Both the position numbers and the translations under genes were made by a program. From NCBI RefSeq assembly GCF_963678635.1, contig NC_087064.1:21934509-21998508 (forward strand): a stretch of DNA of 64,000 bases. Reading direction: 5' to 3'. Every line of letters begins with the position of its first letter. Positions within the stretch are counted from its first letter, which is position 1. Under the pieces are notes generated by a model. It was not told where the DNA came from, did no database searches, and was given only the letters and a program-made list of their open reading frames with translations. The stretch is from Symsagittifera roscoffensis. Its lineage: Eukaryota; Xenacoelomorpha; Acoela; Convolutidae. Shown piece by piece: positions 11,968-21,482 of this stretch.

Positions 11968-12640
11968 GTTTTGCAGAAAAATCCTCTATAATCGATTATA
12001 GTTTATTATAATCTCTTTTGTTTGCCCATTTTTTCTTCAATCATCCACCTGAATTGCTTATACTTTATGCTTTTCGTAGACGTTGGTTTATGTGGAAAAT
12101 AGGAGAAATTGTTTTAACAGTTTTCAAATCATTTCAAATTTATAACGTTTTTGTTTCATTTCTTCTTGATTATAGTCGTTTCATGATGCACATTTTATGT
12201 TTTATTGACTAGAAAAATATCAGCACACTTTTTTAATTTTATGATTTATATAGAGGAGTTATTTTTCACCTACCGCGGGGTTCTTTCAACTACTTTGAAT
12301 GGATCTCTATGAAACTTTTGTTTCGTGGTAAAATTTTGTGTTCAGGTGAACCTTGGAATGACATGACATCTGACTTTGACAGAAAAAAAAAGATTACAAT
12401 CTATTGTAATAGATTATAATTGATTATAAGAGATTTTAGGAAAAATTATAATCAAATATAATTACTTATAATTTATTATAAGGTCACGAAAAATGTTATC
12501 ATTATAATGGATTATAAATCGCATCTAAATTTGGCGATTTTAGTTACTTATAATTTTGATAAAAGTACAATTATAATTGTAATATAATCGTTTATTTTTT
12601 CTTTTTACTGAGTGCGGGAGTTTATTTTCTCCAAATCAGT
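11968..12640. repeat. ATTATAAT-rich low-complexity DNA
   Basis: Words such as GATTATAAT, TTATAATC and ATAATCGATTATA recur densely around 11984-12010 and 12395-12590. This may explain the neighbouring assembly gap. No gene is seen. Confidence 0.6.
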
Positions 12641-13080
12641 TTCGATTTTAGCTATAATTAGGTATTTTTGATCTCAAATTTAAAAAGATAGTTTAACTGT
12701 GATCATTTTTTGAGAATTTATATGGGTTGAAAATTGCCAATTTGGCTATTTTGGCTTAATTAACGCGCAAGATATTTGTGCTATTATCGCGTAAGCCTCT
12801 ATTTAATCCGCTCAAAAATCATTCTAAATCGAAATGAGGCAAGATATGTGGCGTTGTTATTAACTTATTAGAATTTAAAATCATATTTTTGTACTTGGTA
12901 GAGCGTGTAGGGGGAAGTTATTTTTAAAAAATTTTTTAAATTTCTTTCCAGAAATTTTATCAAGCTTTTAATGATGTTTTCAAAAGCTGTTGCAAAGGCC
13001 TTGAGCGGAAGTCAAAACATTCAAGGCTTCACTTTGATACGAGTAATCTTGTTGACATTGGGATCTTTTTTACATGCATA
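12640..13080. repeat. Dispersed repeat family, copy 1 (degenerate)
   Basis: Shares ordered segments with 37985-38390 and 42985-43390: a TTGAAAATTGCCAAxTTGGC block, a GCGCAAG/GCGCTTTG stretch, and a 3' block around ACATTCAAGGCTT and TACGAGTAATCTTG. This copy is the most decayed of the three. No coding capacity. Confidence 0.6.
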
Positions 13081-13698
13081 TTGAATACTACGAGCATATG
13101 AGTGTCATGAAAATCTTCCTTGAACTACTGCTCAAAAGGCCCCGAAAAAGCTTTTTGTTTAGTAGATCAGCTATCAATTTTCAACGGAATCTTTTACAGG
13201 GCAATTTTTGAGTTTTAGCGTTCGCGGATATATTGATAGGATTATGGGCAATTTCAACCTAGACTTGCGTCTTTCAACATTTGCGCTTAGGTGTTGAGCG
13301 TCATATATACTTTTAAGCGCGCGCATATGTTTGTAAAATTGGCAGTGTTCAAACCCCCAGAATTTTACCAAATTACCCAGAATAGCATGTGAAATGTCTT
13401 TTGTATGAACATTGGGAGTAGATAACTATAATAGAGCAGAATCAGTTTTCATGAAAAAATTATTGCTTCGATCAGGGTAAACTGGTCTGAACAAAAAACC
13501 AGCCCGAGCATAAATATTCCGCTACTTTCTTCGAAAGTCGGGCAAAAAAGGTTGGGGATGGAATTAAGTGATGGTAAAGCACAATATTGTATATAATTGG
13601 AATGACGAGTATGGCGTCCTCATATAATGTTACTTGCCTGTGAGGTGTAATAAATTTTTAAAGGGAGAGGGGGTTCTTATGGGTTGGCGAGGGCCGGA
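13081..13698. other. Unassigned DNA
   Basis: No gene, hairpin or repeat recognised. Confidence 0.35.
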
Positions 13699-14018
13699 GC
13701 CTCCCCTTAACGCATGAACCTTCACTTAACTCATGAGCCGCGCCTTAACTCATGAGCCTCTCCTTAACTCATGAGCCGCGCCTTAACTCATGAGCCTCTC
13801 CTTAACTCATGAGCCTCTCCTCAACTTATGTGCTTCCCCTTAACTCATGAGCCTCTCCTTAACTCATGAGCCTCTCCTCAACTTATGAGCTTCCCCTTAA
13901 CTCATGAGCCTCCCATTAACTCATGAGCCTCCCCTTAACTCATGAGCCTCCCCTTAACTTATGAGCCTCCCCTTAACTCATGAGCCTCCCATTAACTCAT
14001 GCGCCTCCCCAAAATTTA
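13699..14018. repeat. Minisatellite, 19-bp unit
   Basis: About 16-17 copies of CCTTAACTCATGAGCCTCT and close variants (GCCGCGC, CTCCC, TTATGTGC) in head-to-tail order, about 500 bp upstream of the GPCR start codon. Variant units are themselves patterned, which suggests unequal exchange. Confidence 0.9.
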
Positions 14019-14520
14019 CCTTACCAAAATTTACCTCCCCTTAAATGAATAGAGGACACGGAAAGCAAGAATTGGTAAACAGACAATTATCTATAAAAGG
14101 AAACTTTTAAGAAGCTGCTGACTATCCTGTATCCTGGTTATTTGATAACTCATATCCTAATTGACCATAGCATTTTGGAAAACTTCCGAAAACGTTTGAC
14201 ATTTCAAATCATATGATTTTGCTGGGGTAAAATAGCAGCTTTCATTGATTTTGTAAGAATTTTATCAAAACAATAATTCCAACAATGGAAGCTAATTTCG
14301 ATTATCAGACAATTTCCGTAGGTATCTTGCGTCATATGAGACAATTAAGGCAAAAAACACCAATTTATCATTTATTCTCACACCGTCACTTCTAGAATTC
14401 GTTGTTATAAAAATAATATAGTTTGTTAAGCTTTTAACTGACCTTTTGAAATTTGACAACCATAACTTTTCCAGAATCGCCAATTTTAGCATCGAGAGTT
14501 TTTGTTGAATCCCAGGAAGA
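14019..14520. other. Presumed 5' flank or 5'UTR of the GPCR gene
   Basis: No coding feature. The start codon at 14521 lies in the context AAGAATGAAC. I could not identify a core promoter by eye. Confidence 0.3.
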
Positions 14521-14637
14521 ATGAACTTGACTAACGTGACCACCACTGAAGTTCCAGTTTTGTTGAAACTGACTCAATGGACAACTGGCACAAATGCTAT
14601 GCGGCTCTCTGGATTTGTGGTGTCGGTTCTGGGATTG
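14521..14637 (+). CDS. GPCR exon 1: N-terminus and start of TM1
   Basis: The frame opens with MNLTNVTTTE, which has two N-glycosylation sequons (NLT, NVT), as expected for an extracellular N-terminus. It continues into a hydrophobic stretch ending VVSVLGL. The exon ends at a GT donor (TTG|GTAGGC) in phase 0. Joining to exon 2 gives LGL-VGNFL, the classic GN motif of class A TM1, which strongly supports the splice. The start Met is the only one before the TM1 segment. I cannot name the receptor: the family is rhodopsin-like, probably a peptide or orphan receptor. The start could be internal if a further 5' exon exists. Confidence 0.8.
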
Positions 14638-14915
14638 GTAGGCGAAACTTCTTATATGAAATTTGTATCCATGCACGGTGACTATGATTTATTAAGCGAG
14701 CAGACTTGCCGAGTTATGAAGTGGAACTCGAAGAAACTTAAAAGGTTGCCCTAGACAGAATACTGGAGAGCTTCCTTAGCTTCTGATGGTACACAGGTTT
14801 AAACTTGGTATCAAAAAAAAATCATAATTACTGATATTTTCCATCAATTTTTGTTTGAAAAATTTTGACAGAAATTACTCAAATGATGTTTAATTTGTAT
14901 CATTTTGCAAATTAG

Positions 14916-15074
14916 GTGGGAAACTTCCTATGTTATATAACTGCCAATGAGTTGCCAGCTTCAAACAGTGCTTTCCTCATGAAACACTTGGCAGTGTGGG
15001 ACTCCATCGGAGGCTTCACCGACGGATTCACAATCATCACCACTTACTTCAACTGGTGGATTGCAAACACTCAC
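14916..15074 (+). CDS. GPCR exon 2: TM1 end, TM2, extracellular loop 1
   Basis: Flanked by AAATTAG| acceptor and CAC|GTAAGG donor, 159 bp, phase 0 at both ends. Translation gives the TM1 GNF motif, a polar loop, then NSAFLMKHLAVWDSIGG as TM2 (Asp in the position expected for the TM2 sodium-site acid), and an NWW-containing loop 1. Class A receptors often carry a Trp in loop 1. Exon 3 follows only after 28.4 kb, because intron 2 has been swollen by a MULE and the 18.8-kb element A. Confidence 0.85.
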
Positions 15075-15270
15075 GTAAGGCATTCGAACTAGATGTCTCG
15101 AAATATCTAATGACAAGGAACTTTTCTTGACATCCGCGGCTATTTGATTTTCTCGAGTAGTGGGAGATGTACCTGAGACGTTTTAGGCACTTTTTGGGAC
15201 GTCTTTGACCCGAAATTCTCGTTTTTGCGCCGACCCCTATATAATGATATTTGGACCCCATGTATAAGTT

Positions 15271-16880
15271 CGTGAGGCGACAATTCGTCGCAAGCGAATA
15301 TTCGCATCATTTTTAAAACGCGACAATTCGCATCAAGCATCACTTAGTAGCAGGCGACAATTAGCAGCACGATTAAATGCCAATTGGGGCGATTAAAAAA
15401 CAATGCGAGTTGAGCAACATGTTTTGCGGTGATTTTGGGGGATTAAAATCCAACGAGCGATCAAAATTTTCAATTTAGCACCATTTTGAAGTTAAATACC
15501 AAATCGAAATGAATTAGCTTTGAAGATAAAAGTAATTAAACGAGAGATAAGAGTAAAGATAAGAGTAATGAAGCGAAACCTTTGTTTCGATTCATTCGTT
15601 TTAACTTTTTCTTATAAATCATTACACTTACTGAAACCAATATGACTTTAAACTTTGTCATGAGCGAGCGATGAAAACAGCAATTTGTCCACGATAGAGA
15701 AACTTTCAATCTAAACCGCCACAAAAAAATAAATGATAAATACAGCTGGTGATGGGTCAACTCTGTGTAAAGCTTCTGTTGCCACCACCATCGCAGATAA
15801 AATAGTCAGCACATCTGGAAAACATGGTCACGAAAACATTCCATGCGAGGAATAAGTAAGAAGTAGAGTAAAATGTTCAAAAACTTTGGCATGTGCGCGA
15901 GTTTGAACTTAAACAATGAGTAATTTATTCCGCCCCCACTCAATCAAAAACAATGCCGTGCTTTTGGAGTTGAGCAAGACCCAGAGGGTGGATAATTTTC
16001 TGTTTTTTGATTCGGGGTTGGATGACAAAGACCGAAAAACAAAATTTGTCACCGAAGAGAACTTTGGAAAGCAACACAGTCAGGCATGCAGGTGGGACAT
16101 TTAAAGCATATCCCGCGTTGCTTAACCAAATTTTTACCATTCATGCTATGAATAACAATCAAACAATTCCATTAATATTCTTTCTTCTCCAAAACAAAAA
16201 CGAAGAGCAATAGCAAAACAATCGGACCTTCAGAACCCAGGACTTGAGCCCTCACAAGGTTGTGATAGATTTTGAAAAGGCCTCAATTAACGCTTTTCAA
16301 AAGGTTTTTAATAGAGTGACTATAAAAGTATGTTTTTTTTCCATTTCGCTCAAGCCAGTTGGCGCAAAATTCAAGAGATTGGATTAGCACCAGTGTATCG
16401 AGAAGATAAAAAAAGAAGCATGCTTCTAAAGTCATTCATTGCTTTGGCACTGATACCTGAGCTCGACTTTAAAATCGGCGTGACTGCTTTTGTTCTAAGC
16501 TTTCCGACCAAAACGACGAGTCCCTTTATTTGATTACATTAATTATTTTGAACCAGCTTGGGTTAGAAACTTCCTCCGAGGACGCAGAGGGTTGGACAAT
16601 TTTCTATTCCACTCTGGAACCAGTTCGAAAACGCGAAAAATGGAAGGCAGAAAACCAACAATTCAGTGGAGGGATGGCATAGGGTTTTCCAGACGGTGAT
16701 GGGGAGTGCTCACTCCACCATTCGAAAATTTATCCAGTTCCTGAGAAAAGAACAAATTCTGTCGCTACTAAATGTCGCTTGCTACCAGTCGTCGCGTGCT
16801 GCGAATAGTCGCTTTTTAAAAACGCTACGAATGGTTGCATGCGATGAATTGTCGCTCGCGGTGGATTGTCGCCATGCCGC
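15271..16880 (+). mobile_element. Degenerate MULE DNA transposon
   Basis: About 110-140 bp at each end form imperfect inverted repeats: the left end reads GAGGCGACAATTCGTCGC, and 16745-16880 reads as its reverse complement, with recurring GCGACAATT/TAGTCGC words. A Mutator-type transposase pseudogene lies between. The flanks share ATAAGTT (15264-15270 and 16881-16887). MULEs normally make 8-10 bp duplications, so this is a partly decayed one. The element lies in GPCR intron 2 and has the same orientation as the host gene. Confidence 0.75.
15950..16760 (+). pseudogene. MULE transposase remnant
   Basis: In two or three frames the plus strand spells a MULE transposase core: a GGTFKAYPALLNQIFTIHA block; an IPLIFFLLQNKNE block; a VVIDFEKASINAF block holding the central acidic motif; an HFAQASWRKIQEIGL block (the Cys/His-containing strand-helix); and near the end NNSVEGWHRVFQ...FIQFLRKEQ. 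Frames shift at a run of eight T (about 16328) and stops occur around 16215 and 16530-16560. The order and spacing match animal MULEs. It is not functional. No FLYWCH or other N-terminal zinc finger could be traced. Confidence 0.8.
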
Positions 16881-16887
16881 ATAAGTT

Positions 16888-17667
16888 AATACAAAATGGA
16901 AACAAAGACGTCATTAGAAAAGTTTTAGGGTCGATTGATCAAAAAAATATTTCATAAAATAGTAGATAGTGCAAACGTAGATAGTGCAAACATTTATTTC
17001 AATTTATAACCATAAGTGGATAAAAACCAGTAAAAAACAGATGTTTTTCGAGAATTGCCTTTTAGTTTTCTCTCAAATATACTGAGCTGGAACTGTTTCA
17101 TTACCCTTAAGGACTGGTTTTAAATCTCTACAGAGATTGAGAATTTGAAAAATGTGTCTACTGTTAAATATCAAACAAGTTTTTCATGTGCCATACCTGT
17201 GACTCTGCGGTCAGTCTTGTGTCATGTTGCGAGCTCGCAACCGATTAAGACCACGACAGGGGTTTACATAGGAGGCTTCGAGTTTTCAGCTTGTTTATTT
17301 TTCACACAAGTGCGATCAAAAGAAACTATTGTTGAGAATATTCATAAGCAGCTATTTTTTACAAAGAAGCCTAAGCCCTTTATCTATCTATTCGTTTGCA
17401 CAATCTACAAATCCGCTAAGTAAAGACCACAGAAAATATTTAGGTTAGCTTAAAAAAATGAAACATGAAAAATTAAAAAGTTAATTAATTTTTGGTTTCA
17501 ATCTGAACAACACAGTTGCAAAAAGTTGCAATGCTAGCTAAAAATTTTTTAGTTTTGAATTAAAAAGTTCAAAGCTTAAAAAAGTTTAAAAACTACAAGC
17601 TTGAAAAAATTTTAAAACTTTGAAATTAGAGAATGGGATTATAAAAAATCATAAATGCCTAGAGAAG
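16888..17667. other. GPCR intron 2, unassigned part
   Basis: No gene or repeat recognised. A 92-codon plus-strand open frame at 17145-17423 has no family features. Confidence 0.35.
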
Positions 17668-17671
17668 AAAT
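17668..17671. repeat. Target-site duplication of element A, left (AAAT)
   Basis: AAAT directly precedes the LTR start TGAGTTATG and is repeated at 36493-36496 directly after the other LTR. Confidence 0.85.
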
Positions 17672-18081
17672 TGAGTTATGACCGATGTGGTTAACTCATA
17701 GAGTAATTTCGGATAGGGTACACCGTCTGCTCGTCACGCTATCTTATTTTCGGCCGGATAGATTCGTGCAACTTCTTAGTCTAATACCGATCCTAATCTT
17801 ACTCTTATACTATCTAGTCTCAGGTTGTTTAACTAGTCTCTGCTAGGCTCAATAGATCTAGGGTATACTGGTTTATTGCGGCTGCTGAAGTTCCTTTGGA
17901 GAGGCAACTAAATTCCAAATTAAATTCAAATCTCTCTGGTGCTGAAATTACAAGTAATTTCAGCACTTACAAATAAGTGGGTTGTTAGTTTGATGGATCA
18001 TGATTGGTTAATATTAAATACTTTACAGTGGTAAAATATCTAATTTATCCAATCATAAAATGTAGTTTAGATCAGGTTCCA
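17672..18081 (-). repeat. Element A 3' LTR (410 bp)
   Basis: Left on the plus strand but downstream in element orientation. Identical to 36083-36492 except two substitutions around 17907-17912. Ends are TG...CA. It contains an 11-bp-arm hairpin, GCTGAAATTAC / GTAATTTCAGC, at 17941-17964. In sense orientation a TATAAG word (plus 17818-17825) and an AATAAA word (plus 17872-17877) are present as possible promoter and polyadenylation signals. Confidence 0.95.
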
Positions 18082-19673
18082 CCCATCCGGGTTTTACAGA
18101 GTTTTTTAGAATAGTCTTTCTGCAATTCAAAGGATGGATGATGGACGTTGGTATTTGGCGAAAATCATATTTCTTCTGGGTTCTCTTGTTAGAGAAGTTC
18201 CAGGTTCAATCGCTGTGTCTTCTCATGACAACGACTGGGTTTTCGCAACAAACTCAAATCTGATTTCAGAATGGTTGGCTATGACAGGTTTTTCTGTTCC
18301 ATGTAGAGAACTTCTTTTGGGTTGACCTTGTCTGGGAATGGCGTGGAGATTGTGCGTGGAGGGGATGCCTGGTTACTCGGATCTGTACGTATACTTGGAC
18401 ATCAAGGTGGTAATTGTTCTAGTTCAATGAAGTCCTTTTCTGCGAAGTCAAGTCGTACTCTAAATCCTTTGAGTTGTGATTGTGGGCGGCATGATGATTG
18501 TGGTTGGCCATTCTTTTTCGAGTGTAGTGGGGTCATTTTGTCTTTGGATGTTCGTCTTTGGTGTTGTATGCTGATCTATATACTGCAAGGTATAATTTAC
18601 ATTTTATAAAATTTTTATTAGTTTGGTGTTTTAATTATGATTTTGGTTAGTTGTTTTCACAAAAGCTTTTTGTTTTAGTTCGGTTATTTTGAAGAGTTAC
18701 TCACCCTTGAGTACCTCTTATTAAAAATAGAAGTGTGGTCACAAAGCGTGGATGTAGCGCGGTGGGTTAGGCCGGCTATAGAGCTTGCTCAGGACGTCCT
18801 CTCTGGTGGGTTAGGCCAGGAGTGGGAGTATGATTTCGTGCGTTTTCTGTGAGAGGTCCTGTTATGTGATAACTTTTTATGTTGGGTTTATTGTGGTTTT
18901 TCTTATGTTTCGTTGGTTGTGTCCTTTTTTCAAAAATCAAATTGTTTTTGGTATGGGTTTGTCTTTCGACTTTTTTGTGTTTTATTATTTCTTTCTTAGA
19001 CTTTATAATAGTCTTCAAAAGAATAAATTATCCAGTTTTAAACTGGGTTAATCCGGTTTGGGTACCGTTGGTTTCCTTTTCTTAGTCATGCTGTTATTCT
19101 ATGTGTTGTGGTGTTTAGTAAGCTGCGTTGGTTAGTTTTGTTTAGTATATAATTCCTTTCCAACCGGGTTAAATGAAAGTTTGAAACTTGTTATCGTGTG
19201 GTAGAGTTGTTGAGTGTGAAAGCTTGAAACTGAAATTCATTATTTAAACAATTCTTCGTGGGCGAGCTGTGCGAGTTTGGATAGAATTCTTGTGCGAGTG
19301 AATGGAAATATCAAAAGGTTAGTACTGCAATTTCATTTTATCAATTTACTACATAGAATTTCAATTTTACTGCTAGTTTTGGGGAAAAATTAAGTTACAA
19401 ATTTTCATCATTATTAGAATTACTGCTTTTAGGGAAATAATTTATAAATTAATTTACTACATTGGTATGAATTTTATTTAATTTAGCTGGCGCAAAAGAT
19501 TATTAGAGTTTGGAACAATTTGAAGAAGTTTTCTATTTTTTATTTTTCTTTTGTGTATTTTGCAGATGATCGTGAGATGAAGACTAAAAATCTAAATGAG
19601 ACATGGATAAAGAATGGTTAGTTTTTTAATTTGAATTTATTAGTTAAGAATATGTATAAATTATACTTACCTG
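18082..19673 (-). other. Element A 3' region between ORF W and the 3' LTR
   Basis: About 1.6 kb with no long intact frame. The short purine-rich run abutting the LTR (CCCGGATGGG on the minus strand) is a poor polypurine tract. A decayed frame of about 85 codons containing a TGA can be read on the minus strand near 18190-18540. Bases 18880-19673 have a counterpart in element B (44375-45181); 18082-18879 do not. Confidence 0.5.
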
Positions 19674-21482
19674 TTAGTCGTCGGGGAAAAAACCGTGGGG
19701 GAAGATGTCGTGTATTATGTCGGAGTTAGTTAGTAATTTTGCTAATATGCGAATGATGTTTTTAGTTTGAAGCAGTGGCCAAAGCAATTGAAGTGCTTTA
19801 ATGGTTTTTAGTTCTTCAGTGCCAACTGCAAAATCATAAGGTGTGTTTTGGATGAGATTATATAATTTATGATTGTATTTAGTGTTGTGGATGAATTCTA
19901 ATATCGGGATTTCTATAGGTTGAATAAATTCATGTGGGATAAGGAAGGGTCTGGATTCTTCTGCGTTGAAGGTCTTCGTGATGGGACAAAAAATATACAT
20001 TTGGGCTATGGGATCATAATTGCGAAGAATACCGTGAAGTTTAGTATCTTTGATGCAATATGTGAAGTTAAGAAAAAATGGTGAAGTGTACTTAGAGTTA
20101 ATAAATTGAAAACGGTGGTGTGGTTGTCTTGATGGAGTGTGTAGATCAAAGTGATTTTGTATGAAGCGATAATATGTATATGTGTGGGTTTGTTTAGTGC
20201 GTAACATAATATCGTGTGAGCAGTGCAAATCTCGTTCATGTGGTGCAAGGAAATGAAAGGTTAGTGAAAATAATTGAAATTTTTCTTTAAAACTTTCGTA
20301 AGCTTGTGTGTCGGTTAGTGCTTCAGAAATGATGTGATCGAATTTGCGATCAAATATATTGAGTGTAAATACATATGGTGTTTTGATGAAGAATTTTTCC
20401 GTGATTTGTGGGTTAGCGAAACGATCATCATCTAAAAATTGGTCTTGGTTAGCTCGGATGATGTTATGATCGTAATATTCTAGCGTATATTCGTTAGCTC
20501 GGGGTGCAGTGTGTGTTTTTAGTGACTTTTTATATCCTATATAAGTAAATTGTCTATGTGTTAGTGGTGTGGTGAGTCGATATAGCATATATTTATTTCT
20601 TTCTATATCGATGTGAGTATTAGATAAAGGTAGGCAAAGGGGGTTAGTAAAATGATAATATGATGTCCAATGAAGTGTAGGCATTAAAACTTGTTCATCT
20701 ACAAAACTACGTGTGTCGTTAGTGTTGTTAGGAGTATGCAAAGTATATTGTGGAAATGAAGGTAGGGTGATTGCTAAAAAATCTTTCGTGTTAGTGTGAT
20801 TTGGATGATTAATATATTCACGGGCTGTTCCTGGTTTTGTTGGAAATGGATGGTTCGGGAATTTTCTTTTGAAAGTGCGATAAGCTCTATTAGTGCTATT
20901 TGATGATTCGGTGGATGTGGATGATGGTGCTAATGATGCGGTATAAGCTGAAGAGGGTGTAGGGGTAGGTGGGTTTGATGATTCTATTGTGGATGAAATC
21001 TGATTTATAGTGGGGTTTTCAAGGTGGAAGGGTTGTTGTTGTAGGGTGATAAAATTATCTAGTTCCTGGGAGATTTGGGGAGTATCTGGAGAATTGGATG
21101 ATCGGTCTGAATGAAATGAAGAGTAGGTTGGGGTGACTTGTGAAGCATAAGAGGGTGTAGAAATGGATGGGAGTGGGTTATTTGGCGGGATTGGTTGAAA
21201 AGGGGGTTTTGAAAAAACTGAGGAGTTGGTTTGAAAATTATTGGATGGGGATGGTTCAGAGTCTGCAAATTCATCAGGGGTTTCAATATTTGGGTTATTA
21301 AGTTGTGAAATGGAGTATAAAATTGAGATATGTGAGTTAGTGTCTGAATTCATGCCTGATGTTACATTATTGGTTGGGAAATCGGGTGGCGGGAAAGCAA
21401 AAAGAGGAATTATTGTAATTGGAGTGTTGAGGTTGGTTGGGTGGGAATTTGAGCGGTGTAGGGATCCAAGTTGTCGGCTCAT
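19674..21482 (-). CDS. ORF W (element A): 602-aa protein of unknown function after env
   Basis: I do not recognise this protein. Residues 1 to about 210 are Ser/Thr/Pro/Asn-rich and look disordered. Residues about 215-602 look folded, with many aromatic and His residues, a KRKFPNHPFP-type basic start and a C-terminal end GFFPDD. There is no signal peptide, membrane segment or zinc motif. The ATG overlaps the env stop codon (ATGA), pointing to termination-reinitiation or shared mRNA with env. It is fully open and the same length in element B (45182-46990), while gag, pol and env are broken, so it was under constraint until recently. It could be a structural or immune/regulatory accessory; nothing in the sequence decides this. 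Confidence 0.85.
   Translation of the reverse strand: MSRQLGSLHRSNSHPTNLNTPITIIPLFAFPPPDFPTNNVTSGMNSDTNSHISILYSISQLNNPNIETPDEFADSEPSPSNNFQTNSSVFSKPPFQPIPPNNPLPSISTPSYASQVTPTYSSFHSDRSSNSPDTPQISQELDNFITLQQQPFHLENPTINQISSTIESSNPPTPTPSSAYTASLAPSSTSTESSNSTNRAYRTFKRKFPNHPFPTKPGTAREYINHPNHTNTKDFLAITLPSFPQYTLHTPNNTNDTRSFVDEQVLMPTLHWTSYYHFTNPLCLPLSNTHIDIERNKYMLYRLTTPLTHRQFTYIGYKKSLKTHTAPRANEYTLEYYDHNIIRANQDQFLDDDRFANPQITEKFFIKTPYVFTLNIFDRKFDHIISEALTDTQAYESFKEKFQLFSLTFHFLAPHERDLHCSHDIMLRTKQTHTYTYYRFIQNHFDLHTPSRQPHHRFQFINSKYTSPFFLNFTYCIKDTKLHGILRNYDPIAQMYIFCPITKTFNAEESRPFLIPHEFIQPIEIPILEFIHNTKYNHKLYNLIQNTPYDFAVGTEELKTIKALQLLWPLLQTKNIIRILAKLLTNSDIIHDIFPHGFFPDD

Noticed and set aside
11695..12001. Open frames crossing the N run
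   Set aside because: Undetermined bases create the apparent openness.
13699..14018. Possible CRISPR-like array
   Set aside because: Units are contiguous 19-bp repeats with no unique spacers; this is a minisatellite in a eukaryotic genome.
18776..19018. 80-codon Lys-rich minus-strand frame in the element A 3' region
   Set aside because: Not kept open at equal length in element B and composition is that of AT-rich noncoding DNA.
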